A stretch of 42,056 nt of DNA from Candidatus Gastranaerophilales bacterium (GCA_944326115.1 CALVCQ010000020.1:1-42056); one strand, 5' to 3'. Numbered from the stretch's first letter, positions 1-7,887 are shown. The notes: generated by a model not told the origin, from the sequence alone. Translations and numbers: made by a program.

Positions 1-79
1 CAGAGTCGTAAAATGCTAGACTCGGCGCCACTCGCACTCCGTGTACCACTCCTACAAGCGAGGTCCCACTCAGACATCT
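1..79 (+). repeat. Partial copy of dispersed repeat, tail module A (cut by window start)
   Basis: This stretch matches 425-502 base for base over about 78 nt, starting at CAGAGTCGTAAAATGC and ending at the CTCAGACA box. A diverged copy lies at about 16310-16387. It has no open reading frame of note. It is the 3' part of a longer repeat whose head lies outside the window. Confidence 0.8.
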
Positions 80-290
80 TTATCACGTAATTTTCTCTGA
101 CAAGTTAATATAACAAACCATCGGGTTTTACCATTTATGCTTCATAGGTATTTCTAACTATTCAATATAGGTATTTGCTATTTCTATAAAAAAGTTAAAT
201 AATAAAAATAATTAATTATTTTTTATAATGACCTGCTTATAATAACCGGCACTAAATGAAATTTTTGCCTGCAAATTAATGTTGAAATTT
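80..290. other. Gene-free AT-rich spacer
   Basis: Very AT-rich DNA between two copies of the same repeat. I see no credible reading frame with a ribosome binding site, no strong hairpin and no clear promoter. Confidence 0.5.
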
Positions 291-512
291 TCATATTGTC
301 AACTGACTCCGACTACTTGTTGAACCTGTGCAATAAGCAAGTTCAATATTTAACAATAAGTCCGGCACAGTCAACAAGCGCATGGGGTCTACCTCTCAGA
401 AACAATACTTAATTGTTTCTTCGGCAGAGTCGTAAAATGCTAGACTCGGCGCCACTCGCACTCCGTGTACCACTCCTACAAGCGAGGTCCCACTCAGACA
501 AATTTTGTCTCA
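291..512 (+). repeat. Dispersed repeat, full head-to-tail copy
   Basis: The copy begins with the head box TCATATTGTCAACTGACTCC and ends with the tail CTCAGACAAATTTTGTC. The same head occurs at about 16216, 29746, 40014 and 41953, and the same tail at 1-79 and 16310-16387. A small perfect palindrome (AGACAAA-T-TTTGTCT, 496-510) closes it. It sits directly upstream of the operon that starts at 554 and could carry its promoter, but I could not identify convincing -35/-10 boxes. Confidence 0.8.
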
Positions 513-553
513 TTTGAACTATAGAAATGAATAAATACCTAAAAGGAATGAAC

Positions 554-1156
554 ATGAATAAAAACAAAATAGAATTAGAAAAATTTTATAAATACATGTC
601 AGAAGACCGGATTGTAGAAGCAGAGTCTGATATGGGGCTTGCCTTTCATGAAATGGCACAAGAGGCATTAAAAATTACAACAGAGCTTAACAATAAATAC
701 CATTCGCCCGAAGAAATAGTTAAAATTTTTTCAAAACTTACAGGAAAAAACGTGGACAATTCTTTTAGAATGTTTCCGCCTTTTTATACGGATTGCGGGA
801 AAAATATCACTGTGGGCAAAAATGTATTTATAAATTCCTGCTGCAAGTTTCAGGATCAGGGCGGAATTTTTATAGATGACGGATGTTTAATCGGACATAA
901 TGTAATTATTACAACACTAAATCACCTGACGCAGCCGTCTAAAAGACACTCTATGCAGCCAAAGCCTGTTAACATCGGCAAAAATGTATGGATAGGCTCT
1001 AATGTTACAATTGTCCCCGGCGTGACAATCGGGGAAAATGCTATAATAGGTGCAGGCAGCACCGTGGTCAGTGATATCCCCGAAAATGCAATCGCAGTGG
1101 GGTGTCCGTGTAAGGTTATTAAATACATACAAGATGATGAGGTAGAAAATGGTTAA
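554..1156 (+). CDS. Sugar O-acetyltransferase, maltose/galactoside acetyltransferase (LacA/NodL) type
   Basis: The predicted product, about 200 residues, is a left-handed beta-helix acetyltransferase that would move an acetyl group from acetyl-CoA to a sugar hydroxyl. The C-terminal half shows hexapeptide repeats (IGKNVWIGSNVTI, then PGVTIGENAIIGAG) and ends in the family-typical AVGCPCKVI; the TLNHL segment holds the likely catalytic His. The N-terminal third is less conserved. I chose the ATG at 554 because AAAAGGA (541-547) lies 6 nt upstream; in-frame ATGs at 527 and 548 lack this spacing. The 3' end overlaps the next gene by 8 nt, so it is probably translated with the exported-protein genes that follow. 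Its true acceptor (sugar, LPS or glycan) cannot be read from the sequence. Confidence 0.85.
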   Translation: MNKNKIELEKFYKYMSEDRIVEAESDMGLAFHEMAQEALKITTELNNKYHSPEEIVKIFSKLTGKNVDNSFRMFPPFYTDCGKNITVGKNVFINSCCKFQDQGGIFIDDGCLIGHNVIITTLNHLTQPSKRHSMQPKPVNIGKNVWIGSNVTIVPGVTIGENAIIGAGSTVVSDIPENAIAVGCPCKVIKYIQDDEVENG

Positions 1157-2198
1157 AAAGTTTTTAATTTCATTAGCAGTGTTCACATTAATTATAGGAG
1201 GTGCAGCAATGAGTATGGCAAAAAGCCACGAAAAAAACAGCGATTGGGATAAAACTTTCCCCAAAAGCGACAAGGTTGATATTCAAAAAGTTAGTTTTAA
1301 AAACAGATATGGAATTACCCTCGTAGGGGATTTGTACACACCGAAAAATAAACCGTCAGAAAAAATGGCGGCAATAGCAGTCGCAGGCCCATTTGGTGCA
1401 GTAAAAGAACAGGCTTCTGGTTTATACGCCCAGACAATGGCTGAGCGTGGATTTGTGACATTAGCTTTTGACCCTTCTTATACCGGCGAAAGTTCAGGTG
1501 AACCGAGGAATGTATCTTCACCGGAAATTAATACAGAAGATTTCAGTGCAGCAGTTGATTTTTTGAGCAATCAAAAAGATGTTAACCCTGACAAAATCGG
1601 TATTATCGGTATCTGCGGATTTGGGGGCTTCGGCTTGAATGCTGCTGCTATTGATACAAGAATCAAAGCCGCAGCAACGGTTACAATGTACGATATGACA
1701 AGAGTTACAGCTAACGGCTACTTTGATTCAATGGATGAAAAAGCACGTTATGAATTGAAAGAATCTTTAAACAAACAACGTACAGAAGATTTTAAAAACG
1801 GCACTTATGCCAAAGCTCCGGGCTTGCCGGAAAAATTAACAGGAGATGAGCCTCAGTTTGTAAAAGATTACTACGGATATTACAAAACAAAAAGAGGCTT
1901 CCACGAACGTTCTATAAACTCTAACGGAAACTGGAATACAACGGCTTCACTTGCATTGATTAATATGCCAATTTTGGCTTACAGCAATGAAATTAAAAAT
2001 GCCGTGCTTATGATTCACGGAGAAAAAGCACACAGCAGATATTTTAGTGAAGATGCCTTTAAAAAATTAAAAGGCAACAACAAAGAACTTTTGATTGTCG
2101 AAGGGGCAAACCACGTTGATTTATACGACAATCTCGACAAGATTCCGTTCGACAAAATTGAACAGTTCTTCACTAAATATTTGAAAGAAGGTAAATAA
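1149..2198 (+). CDS. Exported alpha/beta hydrolase, dienelactone-hydrolase-like
   Basis: The 349-residue product has an N-terminal signal peptide (KK, then a hydrophobic stretch ending near SMAKS), so it should act outside the cytoplasm. The mature part has an alpha/beta-hydrolase fold: oxyanion region around AVAGPFGA, a nucleophile elbow GICGFGGFG in which the nucleophile would be Cys (as in dienelactone hydrolases) rather than Ser, and a late catalytic His in EGANHVDLYD. It overlaps the acetyltransferase by 8 nt and the cupin gene by 1 nt, which indicates one mRNA with coupled translation. The substrate is unknown; hydrolases of this type often sit beside cupin and CMD genes, as here. Confidence 0.85.
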   Translation: MVKKFLISLAVFTLIIGGAAMSMAKSHEKNSDWDKTFPKSDKVDIQKVSFKNRYGITLVGDLYTPKNKPSEKMAAIAVAGPFGAVKEQASGLYAQTMAERGFVTLAFDPSYTGESSGEPRNVSSPEINTEDFSAAVDFLSNQKDVNPDKIGIIGICGFGGFGLNAAAIDTRIKAAATVTMYDMTRVTANGYFDSMDEKARYELKESLNKQRTEDFKNGTYAKAPGLPEKLTGDEPQFVKDYYGYYKTKRGFHERSINSNGNWNTTASLALINMPILAYSNEIKNAVLMIHGEKAHSRYFSEDAFKKLKGNNKELLIVEGANHVDLYDNLDKIPFDKIEQFFTKYLKEGK

Positions 2199-2653
2199 TG
2201 AAAAAATTATTATTGGTATTTATGGCATTTATACTTACAGGAGGCGCTATAACAATGGCAAAAGAACTTGACCAACCCTTTGCAAAAGGTGAAATCAATC
2301 CTTACAGCAAATTTTTTACAGGCACTACACATCTGCAAATGCTTGTTACAAAAGATGACACCTGGAATTCTTCCATAGGAAACGTAACCTTTGATAAAGG
2401 AGCAAGAACAAACTGGCATAAGCATTCAGGCGGGCAAATTCTTCTTGTCACTGCAGGAGAAGGCCGCTATCAGGAAAAAGGCAAAGAAATTCAAATCCTT
2501 AAAAAAGGCGATGTGGTAAAAATTCCTCCGAATGTCGAACACTGGCATGGCGCAGCACCGGACAGTGAATTTGCTCATATTTCTATAGAGTCTAACTTGC
2601 CTAATAACGAAACTTCATGGCTTGAACCCGTAACAGACAAAGAATATAAGTAG
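2198..2653 (+). CDS. Exported cupin-domain protein
   Basis: This 151-residue protein has a signal peptide of about 22 residues ending near ITMAKE, then one conserved cupin barrel. Metal-binding motif 1 is visible as WHKHSGGQ with the downstream Gly-rich turn TAGEGRY, and motif 2 as PPNVEHWHGAAP. The start codon overlaps the previous stop in a TAATG arrangement. Cupins paired with CMD proteins are commonly assigned to small-molecule or quinone-like redox chemistry, but no substrate can be deduced. The signal peptide shared by all three neighbours suggests a periplasmic pathway. Confidence 0.85.
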   Translation: MKKLLLVFMAFILTGGAITMAKELDQPFAKGEINPYSKFFTGTTHLQMLVTKDDTWNSSIGNVTFDKGARTNWHKHSGGQILLVTAGEGRYQEKGKEIQILKKGDVVKIPPNVEHWHGAAPDSEFAHISIESNLPNNETSWLEPVTDKEYK

Positions 2654-2662
2654 GTGAAAATT

Positions 2663-3505
2663 ATGATAAAAAAAATACTTGCGCTGCTGATTGTATTAAC
2701 GGTTGTACAAAGCTGTGTTTTTGCAAAAGCAGCAAAAAATGAGGATAAAAAAATGACAAGAACAGATATTTGTAAAGAAAATTATAAAACCCTTTTTGGC
2801 GGAGAAGCGCTGACACCAACAGGCGATGACCCTGAAATGATGGCAATTTTGCAAAAATACATCTTTGGAGAAGTCTTTACAGTAGACGAACTGGATATTA
2901 AAACAAGAGAACTTATTACCGTAACTTCTCTTGCTGTACAGCAGACTCTGCCCCAGCTAAAAGCGCATACAAATGCAGCTTTGAATGTAGGAGCTACGCC
3001 TGTTGAACTAAGAGAAACGATTTACCAGCTTGCGCCGTTTATTGGTTTTCCAAAAACGTTGAATGCTTTAGGTGTATTGAACGAAGTATTCAAAGAAAGG
3101 GGAATAAAAACACCGCTTGAATCAACAGCAACCGTAAATGAAGAAGAAAGATACCAAAAAGGTCTTGATATTCAAAAACCTTTGTACGGTGATGAAATTA
3201 AAGAATCAATGAAGGGGCTGCCACAGAATATGGGCGATGATGTAGCAAGATTTTTAACGGAAGTTTGCTTTGGTGATTTTTACACAAGAAAAGGGCTGGA
3301 CATCAAAACAAGAGAACTCCTTATGATAAGTGCACTTGTAACAACAGGGAATAATACAATTACTCTAAGAAGCCACATCAAAGGTGCACTAAAAGCAGGA
3401 AACTCTAAAGAAACAATAACTGCGGCAATCATCCAGTGCCTGCCTTATGTCGGGTTTCCAAATACACTCGAAGCTTTAAGAATATTGAAGGAAGAGTTAA
3501 AATAA
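2663..3505 (+). CDS. Exported carboxymuconolactone-decarboxylase-family protein, two CMD domains
   Basis: About 280 residues. A hydrophobic N-terminus ends in VVQSC, a loose lipobox, so this may be a lipoprotein. Two CMD domains follow: residues about 60-120 (TRELITVTSLAV, KAHTNAALNVGA, YQLAPFIGFPKTLNAL) and about 190-270 (TRELLMISALV, RSHIKGALKAGN, CLPYVGFPNTLEAL). Neither domain has the CxxC of AhpD-type peroxidases, so an AhpD-like reductase role is unlikely; the two repeats look like the decarboxylase/unknown branch. The start at 2663 (ATG) follows AGGTG at 2652-2656 with 6 nt spacing; a GTG at 2654 is also in frame but is part of that ribosome binding site. Last gene of the operon. Confidence 0.85.
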   Translation: MIKKILALLIVLTVVQSCVFAKAAKNEDKKMTRTDICKENYKTLFGGEALTPTGDDPEMMAILQKYIFGEVFTVDELDIKTRELITVTSLAVQQTLPQLKAHTNAALNVGATPVELRETIYQLAPFIGFPKTLNALGVLNEVFKERGIKTPLESTATVNEEERYQKGLDIQKPLYGDEIKESMKGLPQNMGDDVARFLTEVCFGDFYTRKGLDIKTRELLMISALVTTGNNTITLRSHIKGALKAGNSKETITAAIIQCLPYVGFPNTLEALRILKEELK

Positions 3506-3521
3506 AAAATTAGTGATAAAA

Positions 3522-3557
3522 TTCTGTTTTCAGCCATTCTATTGGCTGAAAACAGAA
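3522..3557. repeat. Perfect 15-bp inverted repeat after the operon
   Basis: Arms 3522-3536 and 3543-3557 are exact reverse complements around a 6-nt loop. There is no U-tract directly after it, so it is not a textbook intrinsic terminator, but its position 17 nt after the CMD stop codon fits an mRNA 3'-end or stabiliser role. Weaker outer pairing (ATAAAATT against AATTTTAT) extends it. The rest of the gap to 3731 has no supported gene. Confidence 0.7.
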
Positions 3558-3731
3558 AGACTAATTTTATATTATCAACCGCCCCTATTGCGTATTGGAT
3601 TTGCATCTGGTCAGGTACAGTCGTTCGCTATATTTCTGCTTTTACTTACTTCGCACCTTTTTACAAGGATACCCTCAAGGTCATCCCAAGAGCGCAGAAT
3701 CGTTGAAATTCATTCATTATACAACAAAACT

Positions 3732-3760
3732 TTGACAACATTTTTTGTCTAAAATACAAT
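3732..3760 (+). promoter_or_regulatory. Sigma70-type promoter for the DUF177-rpmF-plsX-fab cluster
   Basis: TTGACA (3732-3737) and TACAAT (3755-3760) are separated by exactly 17 nt. Transcription would start about 3766-3768, only 2-4 nt before the ATG at 3770, so the mRNA would be essentially leaderless. Confidence 0.7.
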
Positions 3761-3769
3761 AAAAAAACT

Positions 3770-4279
3770 ATGAAGATTTCCATTGATGACATAAAAAATG
3801 CAAAAGACCAATCACTTAAAATCAATTTTGACAATGAAGTTAAAAACCTTTCGACTGATGGAAACGTTGTTGCGGAATTGATTTTTAAAGCCTATGGAAA
3901 ATTTATAAATGCAAAAGGAAAAATTGTTGCAAATGTTAAGCTTGTTTGCGACAGATGTTTAAAAGATTTTACAAATAAAATTGAAGTTGATGTGGACGAA
4001 ACTTATATACTCGGACGTCTTATACCCAGTGAAGACGCACATTCCGGACAAGAAATCGAACTAAAAGACGGTGATTTTGTCACAGAACTCACAGATACAA
4101 ATGAAATAGATGTTGATGATTTAATTTATCAATCTGTAACATTAAACATCCCAAATCCGTGTGTTTGTGATATAAATTGTGTAGGTGACCCTGAGATTGA
4201 AAAATATATAAAAAAAGAGATTTCAGATCCCCGTTTGGAAGTTTTTAAGAATTTAAAGATAAAAAAAGAAGGAAAATAG
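3770..4279 (+). CDS. yceD: DUF177 (YceD-like) protein, large-subunit/rpmF-linked
   Basis: The 169-residue product matches the DUF177/YceD family, which is almost always encoded next to rpmF and has been linked to 23S rRNA and ribosome assembly. Visible marks are the Cys pair in CDRCLKDF at about residues 62-66, the second Cys set in NPCVCDINCVGD, and the family-typical C-terminal DPRLEVFKNL. It starts at the ATG at 3770 with no Shine-Dalgarno sequence upstream; a strong promoter lies only a few nucleotides away, pointing to leaderless translation. The next gene, rpmF, begins 2 nt after the stop. Confidence 0.85.
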   Translation: MKISIDDIKNAKDQSLKINFDNEVKNLSTDGNVVAELIFKAYGKFINAKGKIVANVKLVCDRCLKDFTNKIEVDVDETYILGRLIPSEDAHSGQEIELKDGDFVTELTDTNEIDVDDLIYQSVTLNIPNPCVCDINCVGDPEIEKYIKKEISDPRLEVFKNLKIKKEGK

Positions 4280-4281
4280 AA

Positions 4282-4704
4282 ATGGCAGTACCAAAGAAAA
4301 GAACAGGTGCATCAGCACAAGGACACAGAAGATCAAACTGGAAAGCAACAGTTCCGGAAACGACAGTTTGCCCGAATTGCGGGGAACTGGTTTTGACACA
4401 CACTGTATGTACAGCTTGCGGACAGTATAAAGGCAAAGTGGTTTCCAGAAAAGCAGAAGGCTTTGTTGAAGAAGTAAAAGAAGAACCTAAAAAAACAGCA
4501 AAAACAACTAAAGCTAAAAAAGCTCCTGCTAAAAAAACTAAAAAAGCAGAAGCAGTTGAAGCAGAAGTAAAAGAAGAGTCAGTTGTTGAAAAAACAGCAG
4601 AAGAATCAAAAAATGAAGAAACAGCAGAAACTCCTGCTGAAGAAGTAATAGCAGAAACTGCTAAGGAAGAAGAAACAAAAGAAGAAAAATCTTCCGAAGA
4701 ATAA
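4282..4704 (+). CDS. rpmF: 50S ribosomal protein L32 with long charged C-terminal extension
   Basis: Residues 1 to about 57 are a normal zinc-ribbon L32 (MAVPKKRTGASAQGHRRSN, then CPNCGEL and CTACGQY forming the Zn site). L32 is usually 55-65 residues; this one is 140. The extra 80 or so residues are low complexity: first a Lys/Ala-rich basic part (KTTKAKKAPAKKTKK), then a Glu-rich acidic part ending KEEKSSEE. The extension is intact in frame and uses the same A-rich codon style as its neighbours. Its role is unknown; it could be disordered and lie outside the ribosome. It is preceded by DUF177 and followed by a hairpin and plsX, the usual bacterial arrangement. Confidence 0.9.
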   Translation: MAVPKKRTGASAQGHRRSNWKATVPETTVCPNCGELVLTHTVCTACGQYKGKVVSRKAEGFVEEVKEEPKKTAKTTKAKKAPAKKTKKAEAVEAEVKEESVVEKTAEESKNEETAETPAEEVIAETAKEEETKEEKSSEE

Positions 4705-4718
4705 TTAAAAAATTTACA

Positions 4719-4742
4719 ATGCGCCGATTTATTTCGGCGCAT
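4719..4742 (+). terminator. Hairpin between rpmF and plsX (weak terminator or attenuator)
   Basis: Nine-bp GC-rich stem ATGCGCCGA / TCGGCGCAT with a 6-nt loop, 14 nt after the rpmF stop. No U-tract follows, so read-through into plsX, or use as an mRNA processing or stability element, is more likely than full termination. Confidence 0.5.
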
Positions 4743-4805
4743 GTATAATAAAAATAAGCGGATGCTGTTTGGTGTAAAGAGTTTTGTAGGGAGTAGAGTT
4801 AAGGT

Positions 4806-5858
4806 ATGACAAGAATAGCTATTGACGCAATGGGCGGAGATCACGCACCGCACGAGATTGTAAAAGGTGCTCTGTGGGCTGCCGATGAATACGGTGTAGC
4901 AATTGAGCTTGTCGGAAAAGAAGATGAGATTCAAAAAGTAATTGACTCCGTCAGACGGCAGGGAATAAGAACTGCTAACCTTAATGCGCCTAAGGGCAGA
5001 ATAAGAGTTGATGTCGATAAACTTGATATAAAAATCACCCCTGCATCAGAAGTTATTGAAATGGGAGAAGCTCCGGGGGCAGCTATCAGAAAGAAAAAAG
5101 ATTCTTCTATCGTACTTGCCGTAAAAGCAGTTGCAACTGGCAGTTCTCAGGCTGTTGTTGCAGCAGGTTCAACGGGTGCTGCTATGGCATCCAGTCTTTT
5201 TGGTTTAGGCAGATTGCCGGGGATTGAAAGACCGGCTATCGCTACGACTCTTCCTACAATGAAAAAACCGGTTGTGATGATAGATTCCGGTGCAAATTCA
5301 AATTGTACGCCTGAAATGCTTTATCAATTTGCAATTATGGGTTCTGCTTTTTCTAAAAATGTTCTTGGCAATGAAAATCCGAGAATCGGTGTCTTGAATA
5401 TCGGTGAAGAAGCAGGAAAAGGCAATGACCTTACTCAGGCTGCTTACAAACTTTTAGACGAAAACAAAGACGGGTTGAACTTTATAGGAAATGTTGAGGG
5501 TAAAGAAATCTTCCTTGGAGATTGCGATGTTGTTGTTTGTGACGGATTTGCCGGCAATGTTGCCCTGAAAAGTATTGAAGGCGCATCTTCGATGCTGTTT
5601 AAAATGATACTACAGGAATTTAAACGTGATCCTGTTTCAATGCTTATAGGTCTGCTTGCAAAATCAGCAATGAAAAGAATTTTTAAAAGAGTTAACTATG
5701 AAGAATTCGGCGGAGCGCTGCTTCTCGGTGTAAAAGGAATAACAGTTATTTCTCACGGCAGAAGTATGGCTTATGCAATAAAAAATGCTGTCAGAGTGGC
5801 AAAAGAAGCCGTTGAATCTGATGTTAATAAGAAAATAACAGAGTTTTACGAAGGATAG
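4806..5858 (+). CDS. plsX: Phosphate acyltransferase PlsX
   Basis: PlsX makes acyl-phosphate from acyl-ACP, feeding PlsY for the first step of phosphatidic acid synthesis; it is a peripheral membrane enzyme. The start AIDAMGGDHAP is the family signature, followed by the internal AAGSTGAAMASS loop, the MIDSGANSNCTPEML motif and GDCDVVVCDGFAGNVALKSIEG. Length, 350 residues, is normal. A poor ribosome binding site (GGGAG about 13 nt upstream) precedes the ATG. The gene sits in the common rpmF-plsX-fabH-fabD-fabG order; fabH follows after 3 nt. Confidence 0.96.
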   Translation: MTRIAIDAMGGDHAPHEIVKGALWAADEYGVAIELVGKEDEIQKVIDSVRRQGIRTANLNAPKGRIRVDVDKLDIKITPASEVIEMGEAPGAAIRKKKDSSIVLAVKAVATGSSQAVVAAGSTGAAMASSLFGLGRLPGIERPAIATTLPTMKKPVVMIDSGANSNCTPEMLYQFAIMGSAFSKNVLGNENPRIGVLNIGEEAGKGNDLTQAAYKLLDENKDGLNFIGNVEGKEIFLGDCDVVVCDGFAGNVALKSIEGASSMLFKMILQEFKRDPVSMLIGLLAKSAMKRIFKRVNYEEFGGALLLGVKGITVISHGRSMAYAIKNAVRVAKEAVESDVNKKITEFYEG

Positions 5859-5861
5859 ATT

Positions 5862-6869
5862 ATGGCATTAAATTTAATCCCTGTAATGATTGCAGGCGTA
5901 GGCTACGGCGTACCGGAGCATGTAATTACAAATGACGACTTAACAAAACTTGTAGACACAAGTGATGAATGGATTACTACAAGAACCGGTATCAAGGAAA
6001 GACGGGTTGTCTCAGGTGAAGAAAATGCCGTAACCCTCGGTATTGCTGCTGCGAAGAATGCACTGGAAAAAGCAAAAATGGACGCAAAAGATATTGATAT
6101 GATTATCGCTGCAGCATCTGTTCCAGCTCATCCTTATCCTTCCACAGCATGCGAAATTCAGGCTGCAATAGGCGCTGATAATGCAGCGGCTTACGATATT
6201 ACGGCAGCATGTACAGGCATGATTTATGCTATGAATATTGCAAAGGCGTTTATTTCATCAGGCATTTATAAAAATGTTTTGCTTGTGGCAACTGACGCAA
6301 ATTCAAAATTTATTGACTGGTATGACAGAACAAGCTGTGTGTTGTTTGGCGATGGTGCCGGCGCAATTGTGATGAAAGAATCCGTTGACGGTGTGGACGA
6401 TATTATTGCAATGGATATGCATTCAAACGGAAAAGACGGTGATTTTATAAAAATGCCGTTAAACGGTGAAAATTGTCCGCTTGTTGAGCCATGTGCACAG
6501 CAAAAGCAAAAAATTGTTATGCAGGGCAGAGAAGTTTACAAATTTGTTGTTACAACAATGCCTGAATCTATCAGCAATTGTCTTGAAAAAGCCGGCTTAA
6601 CACCAGATGATGTGGATTATTTAATCCCTCATCAGGCTAATTTCAGAATAATAGAAGCAATGGCATCCAGACTGAACTACAGTGATGATAAGATTATTGT
6701 AAATCTTCAAAAATACGGCAATACATCTGCTGCTTCAATTCCAATAGCAATGGCTGAAGGGATTGAAGAAGGAAAAATTAAGCTTCCTTGTAAAGCTATC
6801 TTAAGCGGTTTTGGTGCAGGACTTACATGGGGCACTGTTATTGTAAGACTAAGAGAAGGTATCGCTTAA
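5862..6869 (+). CDS. fabH: Beta-ketoacyl-ACP synthase III (FabH)
   Basis: FabH starts fatty-acid synthesis by condensing acetyl-CoA (or a branched acyl-CoA) with malonyl-ACP. The catalytic triad is complete: Cys in AACTGMIYAMN, His in IPHQANFRI and Asn in YGNTSAASIP. The N-terminal DTSDEWITTRTGIKERR and C-terminal GFGAGLTWG are also family marks. Length, 335 residues, is normal for FabH and excludes FabF. It follows plsX after only 3 nt. Confidence 0.96.
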   Translation: MALNLIPVMIAGVGYGVPEHVITNDDLTKLVDTSDEWITTRTGIKERRVVSGEENAVTLGIAAAKNALEKAKMDAKDIDMIIAAASVPAHPYPSTACEIQAAIGADNAAAYDITAACTGMIYAMNIAKAFISSGIYKNVLLVATDANSKFIDWYDRTSCVLFGDGAGAIVMKESVDGVDDIIAMDMHSNGKDGDFIKMPLNGENCPLVEPCAQQKQKIVMQGREVYKFVVTTMPESISNCLEKAGLTPDDVDYLIPHQANFRIIEAMASRLNYSDDKIIVNLQKYGNTSAASIPIAMAEGIEEGKIKLPCKAILSGFGAGLTWGTVIVRLREGIA

Positions 6870-6872
6870 AAT

Positions 6873-6925
6873 TGTCATCCTGAACTTGTTTCGGGATTTC
6901 CTGTCAGACAGGTCATAAATAAAAA
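6873..6925. repeat. REP-like palindromic unit between fabH and fabD
   Basis: Contains GTCATCCTGAACTTGTTTCG, an imperfect palindrome (ATCCTGAAC against GTTTCGGGAT) that resembles a repeat found between genes in many unrelated bacteria, followed by CCTGTC-A-GACAGG, a second small perfect palindrome. It lies inside an operon between convergent-free, same-strand genes. Confidence 0.55.
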
Positions 6926-6942
6926 GTAAGGAGATATTTTAT

Positions 6943-7887
6943 ATGGGAAAAATTGCGTTCGTATTCCCCGGACAGGGTTCACAATCAGCAGGCATGGGAA
7001 AATCATTGTATGATTCTTCATCTGCAGCAAAAAAAATCTTTGACTCGGCTGATAAAGTTCTGGGCAGAGATATTTCAAAATTGTGTTTTGAAGGACCTGA
7101 AGAAGACTTAAAACTCACAATTAATACTCAGCCGGCTATTCTGGTTACTTCGATAGCTGCACTGGAAGCATTGAAAGAAAAAGCAAATATCACGCCTGAT
7201 TATGTAGCGGGTCATTCTTTGGGTGAATACGGTGCATATTATGCTGCAGGTGTTGTTGATTTTCCTACGGCAATGAAGCTTATAGATAAACGAGCACAAG
7301 AAATGAATACTGCAGCAGAATCAACAAAAGGCGCTATGACAGCAGTAATCGGCATGGACAAAGATTCAATTTTAGATACAATTTCAAAAATTGACGGCAT
7401 TGTATCCGTTGCAAATTACAATTCGCCTGCGCAAATTGTTATAACAGGAGAAGCAGATGCAGTAGAAAAAGCAAACACAGCATTAAAAGAAGCAGGTGCA
7501 AAAAGAGTTATTCCTCTTCCTGTATCAGGCGGATTCCATTCAAAACTTATGGAAGAAGCAAGTGTAAAATTTTCGGAAATTCTTGATGACTGCGATATTA
7601 AAGAAGCCAAAATTCCTGTATTTACAAATGTAGATGCAGAACCTACAACTTCCGCAATAAGATTTAAAGCCAAAATGACAGCACAAATCTATTCATCTGT
7701 TATGTGGACACAGACAGTAGAAAAAATGATAGCTGACGGAGTTGATACATTTGTGGAAATAGGACCCGGCAAGGTGCTTGCAGGATTAATCAAGAAAACT
7801 GATGCTTCAGTAACAGTTTTGAATGTATATGATGAAGAATCATTGAATACAGCTCTGGACTCTTTGAAAACAAAGGCAGGTGTTTAA
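6943..7887 (+). CDS. fabD: Malonyl-CoA:ACP transacylase (FabD)
   Basis: FabD loads malonyl groups onto acyl carrier protein. The sequence begins FVFPGQGSQSAGMG, has the nucleophile elbow GHSLGEYGA (Ser about residue 89), the active-site His in SGGFHSKLM and the C-terminal EIGPGKVLAGLIKK. The 314-residue length is typical. A good Shine-Dalgarno (AAGGAG) lies 8-9 nt upstream of the ATG. Its stop codon overlaps the start of a 53-residue small gene. Confidence 0.96.
   Translation: MGKIAFVFPGQGSQSAGMGKSLYDSSSAAKKIFDSADKVLGRDISKLCFEGPEEDLKLTINTQPAILVTSIAALEALKEKANITPDYVAGHSLGEYGAYYAAGVVDFPTAMKLIDKRAQEMNTAAESTKGAMTAVIGMDKDSILDTISKIDGIVSVANYNSPAQIVITGEADAVEKANTALKEAGAKRVIPLPVSGGFHSKLMEEASVKFSEILDDCDIKEAKIPVFTNVDAEPTTSAIRFKAKMTAQIYSSVMWTQTVEKMIADGVDTFVEIGPGKVLAGLIKKTDASVTVLNVYDEESLNTALDSLKTKAGV

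Noticed and set aside
1-512. A CRISPR array, because of the repeated 78-nt block
   Set aside because: Only two full-length copies here, repeat far too long, spacing irregular, and copies are dispersed across the window; no cas genes.
3513-3752. A 79-codon frame in the gap after the CMD gene
   Set aside because: It starts in the hairpin, has no ribosome binding site, and its end overlaps the promoter of the next gene; the composition is not protein-like.
4245-4934. A 229-codon minus-strand frame opposite rpmF
   Set aside because: It is the antisense image of the Lys/Glu-rich rpmF tail (Ser/Phe/Ala-rich), with no start signal.
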